DNA of 64,000 nucleotides, taken from Paenibacillus lactis. Lineage in GTDB: Bacteria > Bacillota > Bacilli > Paenibacillales > Paenibacillaceae. Below, one piece after another: positions 26,631 through 34,516 of the stretch (positions within the stretch are counted from its first letter, which is position 1; the number at the start of each line of letters is the position of its first letter). The notes below the pieces were generated by a model. That model was not told the DNA's origin and ran no database searches. It was given only the letters and a program-made list of their open reading frames with translations. The translations under genes and the position numbers were made by a program. Where the stretch lies: the NCBI RefSeq assembly GCF_017873605.1, contig NZ_JAGGKI010000023.1:1-64000 (forward strand), written 5' to 3'.

Positions 26631-26707
26631 AAATACGAACATTATATTTTCAATATTTGAGAATGTTCGGGTTTAGGTTGACATGGGGTGTTAGAGATTG
26701 ATAAACT
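26631..26707 (+). promoter_or_regulatory. PurR operator (two inverted PurBoxes) and purine operon promoter
   Basis: AAATACGAACATT (26631-26643) and, inverted, AATGTTCGGGTTT (26662-26674) both fit the PurBox recalled from Bacillus (AWWWCCGAACWWT) and are separated by 18 bases, close to the 16-17 reported for B. subtilis. A -35 box TTGACA (26678-26683) follows directly, with a weaker -10 near 26702-26707 (TAAACT, spacing 18). PurR represses purine synthesis when PRPP is low; its gene is not in the window. Confidence 0.88.
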
Positions 26708-26805
26708 GAGGATGTTGAGGTTCAAAAGAACTTATTTAGTGTGATTAATGATTGAGCAAGATTAATGAAATTGTGGGTTTTACAAAAATTCTAGAATTAA
26801 ATATT

Positions 26806-26874
26806 TCTCGTATAAAGCCGGGGATATGGCCCGGAAGTCTCTACCCGGAAACCGTAAATTTTCGGACTACGAGG
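26806..26874 (+). promoter_or_regulatory. Purine riboswitch aptamer, guanine type
   Basis: The three-helix purine aptamer is clear. P1 is CTCGTA (26807-26812) with TACGAG (26868-26873); the conserved core elements are TATAA, GATATGGCCC, GTCTCTACC, CCGTAAAT and GGACTACG. The ligand-specifying base is C in GGACTACG, which selects guanine or hypoxanthine rather than adenine. Ligand binding should favour the downstream terminator at 27017-27062 and shut off the pur operon. Confidence 0.95.
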
Positions 26875-27016
26875 GAGTACACACGGTGCGGCAGGATGAG
26901 CGGGCCAGGGCTTCAAAGCTTGATGACCGCTTCTTGGGCGGGTCAGCTTGATCGTTAAGCTCGTTTTCCCACCATGTCTTTTTTGACATCGGGCGGCAGC
27001 GTCGTATTCCTTGATT

Positions 27017-27062
27017 GTCCGAGACCTGCACAGCTTTGTGTTTACGGGATCGGACTTTTTTC
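27017..27062 (+). terminator. Riboswitch-controlled terminator in the pur leader
   Basis: GTCCGA (27017-27022) pairs with TCGGAC (27050-27055) around an inner CACAG/TTGTG hairpin, followed by T6. It lies about 145 bases after the aptamer, so the antiterminator must involve the intervening sequence; its exact pairing was not resolved. A shorter hairpin AGCTT...AAGCT followed by TTTT at 26945-26966 is an alternative. Confidence 0.65.
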
Positions 27063-27186
27063 ATCTGTATCGAATGCGCGTGACTGGCTTCCCGCAAAGA
27101 TTTTCGAGGAAACAGCGGTTAGCGCCGGAGGCTTTGCAGGGAATTTCAATGTTACCGAGATTAATCATGAGAAAGCGGGGGTACTC

Positions 27187-27672
27187 ATGGCAGCACAAGT
27201 TGGAGTCATTATGGGCAGCAAGTCGGATTGGGCGACGATGTCCGAGGCATGCAAGGTGTTAGATGAATTGGAAATTCCGTATGAGAAAAAGGTCGTATCC
27301 GCGCATCGCACGCCGGACCTGATGTTCCGGTACGCCGAAGAGGCGGAGGGCCGGGGAATTCGCGTCATTATCGCCGGCGCCGGCGGCGCGGCGCATCTTC
27401 CGGGAATGGTGGCCTCGAAGACGGTGCTGCCGGTCATCGGCGTGCCGGTGCAATCCAAATCGCTGAACGGACTGGATTCGCTCCTGTCGATCGTGCAGAT
27501 GCCTGGTGGCATTCCCGTCGCTACCGTCGCGATCGGTACGGCGGGTGCCGTCAACGCAGGGCTGCTCGCCGCGCAAATATTGGGCGCTTCGGATGCGGAT
27601 ATCCGTGCCAGAGTGCAGGCACGCCGGGATCGGATTCGCGACGAAGTACTGGAAAGCGGCGATAGCCTATGA
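27187..27672 (+). CDS. purE: N5-carboxyaminoimidazole ribonucleotide mutase
   Basis: The product (161 aa) moves the carboxyl group of N5-CAIR to give CAIR in purine synthesis. The class I PurE motifs are present: VGVIMGSKSDWATM at the N-terminus, VVSAHRTPDLM with the catalytic His, and IAGAGGAAHLPGM plus the SLLSIVQMPGGIPVATVAIG loop. The frame is open far upstream, but the ATG at 27187 matches the normal N-terminus; its ribosome binding site (GCGGGGGTA) is modest. It is the first gene of the operon and overlaps purK by four bases. Confidence 0.97.
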   Translation: MAAQVGVIMGSKSDWATMSEACKVLDELEIPYEKKVVSAHRTPDLMFRYAEEAEGRGIRVIIAGAGGAAHLPGMVASKTVLPVIGVPVQSKSLNGLDSLLSIVQMPGGIPVATVAIGTAGAVNAGLLAAQILGASDADIRARVQARRDRIRDEVLESGDSL

Positions 27673-28856
27673 CGGAGCGTCAGACATTGCAGCAGACGGC
27701 TGCCGGGAGACGGCTTCTGCCGGGCTCGGTGATCGGCGTCCTCGGCGGCGGCCAGCTGGGCCGCATGATGGCGCTGGACGGAGTCAAAATGGGGTATTCG
27801 TTCGTCACCCTCGACCCGACTCCAAATTCGCCGCTCGGACAGATTTCCGAGCAGATTACGGCAGGCTATGACGATGTGGAAGCCGCACGCAAACTAGCGG
27901 AGCAGGCGGATGTCATTACGTACGAATTCGAGAATGTGGATGCGGGCGTGGCCAAGCTGCTGGAGGAGCAGTCTTACGTGCCCCAGGGCAGCAAGCTTCT
28001 GTATACGACGCAGCATCGGCTGCGCGAGAAGGCGGCGATTGAAGCGGCAGGCGTGCCGGTCGCCCCGTATCGTGAGATCAACAGTTTGGAAGATTTACAA
28101 TCCGCAGCAGCCGAGCTTGGACTTCCATGCGTGCTAAAGACGGCTACCGGAGGTTATGATGGTAAGGGGCAAGCCGTTCTTCGCAGCGAGGAGCAATTGC
28201 AGCCGGCGTACGAGACGCTGGCGGTCGGCGGGGCTGAGCTTGTGCTGGAGAAGTTCGTGAAGTTCGCCTGCGAGATTTCCGTTATCGCGGCGCGCACGCC
28301 AAGCGGCAGCGTCAAGAGCTTCCCGCCGGCGGAGAACGTGCATGTCAACAATATACTGCATCTATCCATCGTCCCTGCGAGAGTGCCAAGCGATATTCAG
28401 CTCAGGGCCCGCCAGCTTGCCGAACGCGTGGCAGAGGGCTTGAACGCGGTAGGGCTCCTGGCCGTGGAGATGTTCGTGACGGAGGAAGGGGAGCTGTACG
28501 TGAACGAGCTTGCGCCCCGTCCGCACAACTCCGGCCACTATACGATGGAGGCCTCTGCAACGTCGCAATTCGAGCAGCATGTCAGAGCGATCTGCGATCT
28601 GCCGCTAGGTGATACGACATTGCTGAGCCCTGTGGTCATGGTGAACGTGCTGGGTCAGCATTTGGAAGCAGCGGTGCAGCGCTTCGGCGAACATGACGAG
28701 CTCGCCGAGTCGCTTGGCGTCGTGCCGAAGCTTCATCTGTACGGCAAGAGCGAGGCAAAGGCCAATCGCAAGATGGGACACATCAACCTGTTATGCGGGG
28801 ATGTCAGGGACGCCTTGGAGTGGGTAGAGAAAACTAATATTTGGAGGCAGGATTAA
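27669..28856 (+). CDS. purK: 5-(carboxyamino)imidazole ribonucleotide synthase
   Basis: This 395-residue ATP-grasp enzyme makes N5-CAIR from AIR, bicarbonate and ATP, feeding PurE. The N-terminal motif GVLGGGQLGRMMALDG starts the PreATP domain. The ATP-grasp core shows PCVLKTATGGYDGKGQAVL and LVLEKFVKFACEISVI, and the metal-binding end is ELYVNELAPRPHNSGHYT. It is translationally coupled to purE (ATGA) and lies three bases before purB. Confidence 0.97.
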   Translation: MTERQTLQQTAAGRRLLPGSVIGVLGGGQLGRMMALDGVKMGYSFVTLDPTPNSPLGQISEQITAGYDDVEAARKLAEQADVITYEFENVDAGVAKLLEEQSYVPQGSKLLYTTQHRLREKAAIEAAGVPVAPYREINSLEDLQSAAAELGLPCVLKTATGGYDGKGQAVLRSEEQLQPAYETLAVGGAELVLEKFVKFACEISVIAARTPSGSVKSFPPAENVHVNNILHLSIVPARVPSDIQLRARQLAERVAEGLNAVGLLAVEMFVTEEGELYVNELAPRPHNSGHYTMEASATSQFEQHVRAICDLPLGDTTLLSPVVMVNVLGQHLEAAVQRFGEHDELAESLGVVPKLHLYGKSEAKANRKMGHINLLCGDVRDALEWVEKTNIWRQD

Positions 28857-28859
28857 ACG

Positions 28860-30155
28860 ATGATTGAACGTTACAGCAGACCGGAAATGCGGGCGATCTG
28901 GACCGAGGAGAACAAATTCAGAGCATGGCTGGAGGTTGAGCTTTGCGCATGCGAGGCTTGGGCCGAGCTCGGGGTAATCCCGAAGGAAGATACGGTGAAG
29001 CTTCGCCAGAATGCATCCTTTGATATCGAACGGATCTATGAAATCGAGCAGGAAACGCGGCATGACGTGATCGCCTTTACCCGCGCCGTATCGGAGACTC
29101 TTGGCGACGAGCGGAAATGGGTTCATTACGGGCTGACCTCCACGGACGTGGTGGATACCGCGATGGGTTATCTGCTGAAGCAGGCAAATGAAATTCTGGA
29201 GCAGGACATTCTTCGGTTTATCGGTATTTTGAAGGAGAAAGCCATTGCCTACAAATACACGCCGATGATGGGCAGAACGCATGGCGTTCACGCAGAGCCG
29301 ACCACGTTCGGTCTGAAAATGGCGCTGTGGCACGAGGAAATGATCCGCAACCTGGAGCGCTTCCGCCATGCTGCCGACGGCGTGCAGTACGGCAAAATTT
29401 CCGGAGCGGTCGGCACCTATGCCAACATCGACCCGTACGTTGAGGAATTCGTCTGCCGCAAGCTGGGCACAAAGCCTGCGCCGATCTCCACGCAGACGCT
29501 GCAGCGTGACCGCCATGCGGAATATATGGCGACGCTGGCGCTGATCGCGACATCGCTGGAGAAGTTTGCAACCGAAGTGCGCGCGCTGCAGAAGAGCGAG
29601 GTGCGTGAGGTGGAGGAAGCTTTTGCAAAAGGGCAAAAGGGCTCCTCGGCTATGCCGCATAAGCGCAACCCGATCGGCTCGGAGAACATCTCCGGTCTGG
29701 CTCGCGTGATCCGGGGCCACATGGTATCCGCTTACGAGAATGTGTCGCTGTGGCACGAGCGGGATATTTCCCACTCCTCCGTGGAACGCATCATCCTGCC
29801 GGACGCCACGATGCTGCTGAACTATATGCTGAACCGTTTCGGCAATATCGTGAAGAACCTGACGGTCTTCCCTGAGAACATGAAGCGCAACATGGCCCGT
29901 ACGTACGGCGTGCCATTCTCCGGCCGCCTTCTGACGAAGCTGATCGACAAGGGCTTCAGCCGCGAGCAGGCGTACGATACCGTACAGCCGCGTGCCATGC
30001 AGGCATGGGAGGAGCAGCGTCAATTCCGCGAAATCGTAGAGGCGACTCCCGCTATTACGGAAGTGCTCAGTCCCGAGGAAATCGAGGATGCCTTTAATCC
30101 AAGCTGGCATCTGAAGCATGTCGATACGATTTTTGCCAAGCTCGGCCTGGAATAG
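28860..30155 (+). CDS. purB: Adenylosuccinate lyase
   Basis: A 431-residue enzyme that cleaves SAICAR to AICAR and adenylosuccinate to AMP, so it acts twice in the pathway. The fumarase/aspartase-superfamily signature is GSSAMPHKRNPIGSEN, and the general acid/base His is in GRTHGVHAEPTTFG. Length and motifs match Bacillus PurB. The start follows GGAGGCAGG. It is followed by a 259-base gap with two hairpins before purC, unlike the tight packing of most of the operon. Confidence 0.97.
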   Translation: MIERYSRPEMRAIWTEENKFRAWLEVELCACEAWAELGVIPKEDTVKLRQNASFDIERIYEIEQETRHDVIAFTRAVSETLGDERKWVHYGLTSTDVVDTAMGYLLKQANEILEQDILRFIGILKEKAIAYKYTPMMGRTHGVHAEPTTFGLKMALWHEEMIRNLERFRHAADGVQYGKISGAVGTYANIDPYVEEFVCRKLGTKPAPISTQTLQRDRHAEYMATLALIATSLEKFATEVRALQKSEVREVEEAFAKGQKGSSAMPHKRNPIGSENISGLARVIRGHMVSAYENVSLWHERDISHSSVERIILPDATMLLNYMLNRFGNIVKNLTVFPENMKRNMARTYGVPFSGRLLTKLIDKGFSREQAYDTVQPRAMQAWEEQRQFREIVEATPAITEVLSPEEIEDAFNPSWHLKHVDTIFAKLGLE

Positions 30156-30414
30156 TTTAAGGCGCGGATTTATCCGCTTTTTACAATAAGCATGGAGAAG
30201 ATCGATTTCTGCAAATCAGAATGATTTAGAAGTGCAGCAGTCTCCTGAATAAAAGCCTTCCAAACGGAATGCTGGCATTGCAAGCATAGGCCGTCCCCGG
30301 ATTTCAACGAGCAATTGCGGGAATCCGGGGACTGTGCCCCGAAGCGCTGGAAACGAATTTTGCAAGATCGTGTAATAAACAGGCAGACAATCTGTAGTCT
30401 AATGGGAGGATCCT
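30156..30414 (+). other. purB-purC intergenic leader with two hairpins
   Basis: A small terminator-like hairpin (GCGGA 30164-30168 with TCCGC 30173-30177, followed by T5) comes directly after purB. A strong 11-bp hairpin follows: GTCCCCGGATT (30293-30303) with AATCCGGGGAC (30322-30332), without a T tract. No frame was found. Partial termination or mRNA processing here would change the dose of purC onward relative to purEKB; that is an inference. Confidence 0.6.
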
Positions 30415-31305
30415 ATGACATTACCGGCATTATCGACCGCCGCCCACCTGATCAACGCACCGCTGCTTTATAAGGGCAAGGTCCGTGAGCTTTATGATTT
30501 GGGTGAGCATGTACTCATCGTAGTAACCGACCGCATTTCCGCTTTTGACTATGTCCTGGAGCCGCCCGTACCGGCTAAGGGAACCGTGCTGAATAAGCTG
30601 AGCGCCTTCTGGTTTGAACAGACGAAGGACCTGATCGCCAACCATATGGTGCATACCGACGTGAACCGGCTCGGGGATGCCGTGAAGGACAAAACGCTGC
30701 TGGACGGACGGATCATGGTATGCCGCAAGGCCGAGCGCATTGATATCGAATGCGTAGTCCGGGGATATATTACCGGCGGTGGCTGGCGGCAATATCAGTC
30801 CACGGGCGAGGTTAACGGCATTAAGCTGCCGGAGGGCCTGCGCAAGAACGAGGCGTTTCCGGAGCCGATCTTCACGCCGGCTGCGAAGAACGATGTCGGT
30901 CACGACGAAGACATCTCGCTCGGCCGGATGAAGGAGCTTGTGGGTGAGGAGCTGGCTCTGCAGCTGCAGGACAAAAGCTTGATGCTCTACACATTCGCCC
31001 GCGACTACTGCCGGAAGCACGGCATCATTCTTGCCGATTGCAAGTTCGAGTTCGGATTGATCGACGGCGAGATCGTCCTGATCGACGAAATTTTCACGCC
31101 GGATTCCTCCCGTTTCTGGGATGAAGCGAACTATGCGCTGGACATTGAGATCGACAGCATGGACAAGGAGCCTGTACGCACGTACCTCGCTTCTTCCGAT
31201 TGGGACAAGAACAGCGAGCCGGATCCGCTTCCGCTGCATGTGGTGGAGGAGACGATACGCCGTTATACCGATATTTACCGCCGGCTGACGGCAGCAAGCT
31301 TGTAA
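30415..31305 (+). CDS. purC: Phosphoribosylaminoimidazole-succinocarboxamide synthase
   Basis: The product (296 aa) is SAICAR synthetase, which joins aspartate to CAIR with ATP. Motifs include LYKGKVRELYDLG, VLIVVTDRISAFDYVL near the N-terminus and CKFEFGLIDGEIVLIDEIFTPDSSRFWD with the metal-binding acidic residues. At 296 residues it is longer than the ~240-residue Bacillus PurC and closer to the class often seen in actinobacteria, proteobacteria and some Paenibacillus. The ribosome binding site is GGGAGG. Confidence 0.95.
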   Translation: MTLPALSTAAHLINAPLLYKGKVRELYDLGEHVLIVVTDRISAFDYVLEPPVPAKGTVLNKLSAFWFEQTKDLIANHMVHTDVNRLGDAVKDKTLLDGRIMVCRKAERIDIECVVRGYITGGGWRQYQSTGEVNGIKLPEGLRKNEAFPEPIFTPAAKNDVGHDEDISLGRMKELVGEELALQLQDKSLMLYTFARDYCRKHGIILADCKFEFGLIDGEIVLIDEIFTPDSSRFWDEANYALDIEIDSMDKEPVRTYLASSDWDKNSEPDPLPLHVVEETIRRYTDIYRRLTAASL

Positions 31306-31355
31306 TACGAGCAGTCCTTTATACCATTTATTATTTCGAGGAGGAGCAGGAGAAC

Positions 31356-31601
31356 ATGTTGAAAGCTAAGGTCTACGTCACGATTAAACAGAGCGTTTTG
31401 GATCCGCAAGGGGTCGCGGTGCAGGGGGCGCTTCATTCGATCGGCTACAAGGAAGTGGAGAGCCTGCGGATCGGTAAGTATATGGAGCTTGAGCTGAATA
31501 CGGATAACCGTGAAGAGGCTGAGCAGCGCGTCAAGGAAATGTGCGAGAAGCTTCTGGCGAATACGGTGGTCGAGAACTACCGTTATGAATTGGAGGGCTA
31601 A
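31356..31601 (+). CDS. purS: Phosphoribosylformylglycinamidine synthase subunit PurS
   Basis: An 81-residue small subunit of FGAM synthase that bridges PurL and PurQ and helps channel ammonia. It shows the usual N-terminus (LKAKVYVTIKQSVLDPQGVAVQGALHSIGY) and ends VVENYRYELEG. The frame is open well upstream, but GAGGAGGAGCAGG ends five bases before the ATG at 31356. purQ starts four bases after its stop codon. Confidence 0.97.
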   Translation: MLKAKVYVTIKQSVLDPQGVAVQGALHSIGYKEVESLRIGKYMELELNTDNREEAEQRVKEMCEKLLANTVVENYRYELEG

Positions 31602-31605
31602 AACC

Positions 31606-32295
31606 ATGAGATTTGCAGTGCTGGTCTTTCCTGGCTCCAATTGTGATATTGACTGTTACAAAGCGGTGGAAGAGACAATCGGGCAGCCGGTGGATTATGT
31701 ATGGCATACGGCAACGGATTTATCCGCGTACGATTGCATCTTGGTGCCCGGCGGGTTCTCCTATGGGGATTACCTGCGGTGTGGTGCGATTTCCCGGTTC
31801 GCCCCGGTTATGAACGAGGTGGCGAAGGCGGCAGAAGAGGGCAAATATATTCTTGGCATCTGCAACGGATTTCAGATTTTAACGGAGGCGGGGCTCCTTC
31901 CGGGGGCGCTGCGCCGCAACGAAACGATGAAATTCCGCTGCCATGACAGTGTCCTGAAAGTGGTCAACAACTCAACGCCGTTCACGCGCGAGTATGCGGA
32001 AGGTCAGGAGATCGTCATTCCGATCGCGCACGGCGAGGGCAACTATTACTGTGATGAAGAAACGCTGAAAAAGCTTCGGGACAACCGGCAAATCGTATTT
32101 ACGTATCAAGATAATCCGAACGGCTCCGTCGCGGATATCGCAGGCATCTGCAACGAACGCGGCAACGTGATCGGCATGATGCCGCATCCGGAGCGGGCGG
32201 TAAGCAGCCTGCTCGGTTCGGAGGACGGCAAGGCAATGTTCACATCCATATTACAGGCATGGAGGGATACTCATGGCGCAGCAAACGTCCGTTAA
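31606..32295 (+). CDS. purQ: Phosphoribosylformylglycinamidine synthase subunit PurQ (glutaminase)
   Basis: A 229-residue class I glutamine amidotransferase that supplies ammonia to PurL. The nucleophile Cys86 is in LGICNGFQILTEAG, and the catalytic His and Glu are in MMPHPERAV. The ATG at 31606 follows GGAGGGC; the apparent longer frame begins inside purS. It overlaps the start of purL by 23 bases, so translation is coupled. Confidence 0.97.
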   Translation: MRFAVLVFPGSNCDIDCYKAVEETIGQPVDYVWHTATDLSAYDCILVPGGFSYGDYLRCGAISRFAPVMNEVAKAAEEGKYILGICNGFQILTEAGLLPGALRRNETMKFRCHDSVLKVVNNSTPFTREYAEGQEIVIPIAHGEGNYYCDEETLKKLRDNRQIVFTYQDNPNGSVADIAGICNERGNVIGMMPHPERAVSSLLGSEDGKAMFTSILQAWRDTHGAANVR

Positions 32296-34516
32296 GGAAC
32301 CGACGGCAGAACAGATTGCAGAGCATCAGATTTACAAACAGATGGGAGTTTCGGACAGCGAGTACGAGTTGATCTGTTCCTTCATGGGACGCAAGCCAAA
32401 CTATACCGAGATCGGCGTGTTCAGCGTCATGTGGTCCGAGCACTGCGCATACAAAAACTCCAAGCCGCTGCTGCGCCGCTTCCCGACCAGCGGACCACGC
32501 GTTCTGATGGGACCCGGCGAAGGCGCGGGCATCGTCGATATCGGCGACAACCAGGCGGTTGTATTCAAAATCGAGAGCCATAACCACCCTTCGGCCGTTG
32601 AGCCATACCAAGGCGCTGCTACTGGCGTGGGCGGCATTATCCGCGATATTTTCTCCATGGGTGCAAGACCTGTTGCGATCCTGAACTCCCTTCGCTTCGG
32701 CAAGCTGGAGAGCGATCGCGTGAAGTACTTGTTTGAGCATGTTGTATCCGGGATTGCCGGCTACGGCAACTGCATCGGAATTCCGACGGTCGGAGGCGAG
32801 GTTGTCTTCGACGAGAGCTATGAAGGCAATCCGCTGGTCAACGCGATGTGCGTCGGCATTATCGATCATGACAAAATCCAGCGCGGTGTAGCTAAAGGGG
32901 TCGGCAATCCGGTCTTCTACGTCGGACCGCCGACCGGACGCGACGGCATTCACGGGGCAACGTTCGCTTCCGTCGAATTGACGGAGGAGTCCGAAGCGAA
33001 CCGCACGGCCGTTCAGGTTGGCGATCCGTTCATGGAGAAGCTCGTCATGGAAGCCTGCCTTGAGCTGATCGACTCCGGCATCGTGCTCGGCATTCAAGAT
33101 ATGGGCGCGGCAGGCCTGACCTGCTCCAGCGCGGAAATGGCAAGCAAAGCGGGTAACGGGCTTGAGCTGTATCTGGATCAAGTTCCGCAGCGCGAGGAAG
33201 GCATGACGCCTTACGAAATGATGCTGTCGGAATCGCAGGAGCGGATGCTGTTCGTTGTCGAGCCTCAGCATGAAGCGCAGGCGCGTGAAATTTTTGAACG
33301 CTGGGGCGTGATTTGCGCCAAGGTCGGAAAGGTGACCGATGACGGCCGTCTGAAGCTGTTCCACCACGGCGAAGTCGTCGGCGACATGCCGGTTACGGCT
33401 CTCGTCGACGAGTGCCCTGTATATAATAAACCGTCCGAGGTGCCTGCTTATTACAAAGAGCAAGCCTCGGTCGACACGCTCCGATATGACGAAGTGAAGG
33501 ATCTGGGAGGAGCGCTGAAGCAAGTGCTCGGCTCGCCAAGCCTTGCAAGCAAAGCATGGGTGTATAACCAATACGATTATATGGTCCGTACCAGCACCGC
33601 CGTTCGTCCGGGCTCGGATGCGGCCGTCGTGACCGTTCACGGCACGCGCAAGGCGCTGGCGATGACAACAGACTGCAACGGACGTTATGTATATCTTGAC
33701 CCAGAGCTCGGCGGCAAGATCGCCGTCAGCGAAGCGGCGCGCAATATCGTATGCTCCGGCGCCGAGCCGCTGGCGATCACGGACAACTTGAACTTCGGAA
33801 GTCCGGAGAAGCCGGATATTTTCTGGCAGATGGAGAAGGCCGTGGACGGCATGGCGGAAGCCTGCCGCGAGCTGGGGACGCCGGTGATCGGCGGCAACGT
33901 TAGCTTGTATAACGAGAACGCCAAAGGCGCGATTTACCCGACGCCGGTTGTCGGCATGGTCGGCCTGATCCACGACACGGATCATATTACGACGCAAGGC
34001 TTCAAGAACGAAGGCGACCTGATTTATGTACTCGGCGAAACCTATGCCGAGCTTGGCGGCAGCGAGTTCCAGGCCGTGGTGCATGGCGTGTCCGAGGGAC
34101 GGCCGCCGCAGCTCGATTTGGAGAAAGAAAAGAAGCTGCTTAGCGGCGTGCTGAAAGCGATCCAAGCCGGCCTCGTTCAATCGGCGCATGACGTGTCGGA
34201 AGGCGGACTTGCCGCAGCGCTTGCGGAGAGCTGCATCAGCGGCAATGTCGGCGCGACGATCGAATGGTCGACCGACCTTCGCAGCGATATCGCTCTCTTC
34301 AGCGAAAGCCAATCCCGGATCGTATTGTCCGTATCCCCGGACCATAAAAATGCGCTGGAGAACCTCCTTCAAGAGTCCGGCGTTCCATTCCACGCGCTTG
34401 GCGTTGTTGGCGGAAGCAAGCTCAGCATGAACATTAACGGTGCTTCTGCGCTGAATGAATCCGTGGAGGCTTTGAAATCCGTCTGGGAGGATGCCATTCC
34501 ATGTCTCATGAACTGA
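32273..34516 (+). CDS. purL: Phosphoribosylformylglycinamidine synthase subunit PurL
   Basis: The 747-residue catalytic subunit of the small-type (PurLQS) FGAM synthase, which converts FGAR, ATP and ammonia to FGAM. Recognisable are the start motif YTEIGVFSVMWSEHCAYKNSK with the catalytic His, the nucleotide-binding VVFKIESHNHPSAVEPYQGAATGVGG, and the second-half repeats LAITDNLNFGSPEKPDI and SAHDVSEGGLAAALAES. The length is normal for Firmicutes. It overlaps purQ at its start and purF (16 bases) at its end. Confidence 0.97.
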   Translation: MAQQTSVKEPTAEQIAEHQIYKQMGVSDSEYELICSFMGRKPNYTEIGVFSVMWSEHCAYKNSKPLLRRFPTSGPRVLMGPGEGAGIVDIGDNQAVVFKIESHNHPSAVEPYQGAATGVGGIIRDIFSMGARPVAILNSLRFGKLESDRVKYLFEHVVSGIAGYGNCIGIPTVGGEVVFDESYEGNPLVNAMCVGIIDHDKIQRGVAKGVGNPVFYVGPPTGRDGIHGATFASVELTEESEANRTAVQVGDPFMEKLVMEACLELIDSGIVLGIQDMGAAGLTCSSAEMASKAGNGLELYLDQVPQREEGMTPYEMMLSESQERMLFVVEPQHEAQAREIFERWGVICAKVGKVTDDGRLKLFHHGEVVGDMPVTALVDECPVYNKPSEVPAYYKEQASVDTLRYDEVKDLGGALKQVLGSPSLASKAWVYNQYDYMVRTSTAVRPGSDAAVVTVHGTRKALAMTTDCNGRYVYLDPELGGKIAVSEAARNIVCSGAEPLAITDNLNFGSPEKPDIFWQMEKAVDGMAEACRELGTPVIGGNVSLYNENAKGAIYPTPVVGMVGLIHDTDHITTQGFKNEGDLIYVLGETYAELGGSEFQAVVHGVSEGRPPQLDLEKEKKLLSGVLKAIQAGLVQSAHDVSEGGLAAALAESCISGNVGATIEWSTDLRSDIALFSESQSRIVLSVSPDHKNALENLLQESGVPFHALGVVGGSKLSMNINGASALNESVEALKSVWEDAIPCLMN

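Noticed and set aside
26806..26874. Adenine-type purine riboswitch
   Set aside because: The specificity base is C (GGACTACG), not T, so guanine/hypoxanthine is the expected ligand.
26752..27186. Frames in the pur leader (for example 26752-26958 and the upstream part of the purE frame)
   Set aside because: They overlap the guanine riboswitch and its terminator and have no start signals.
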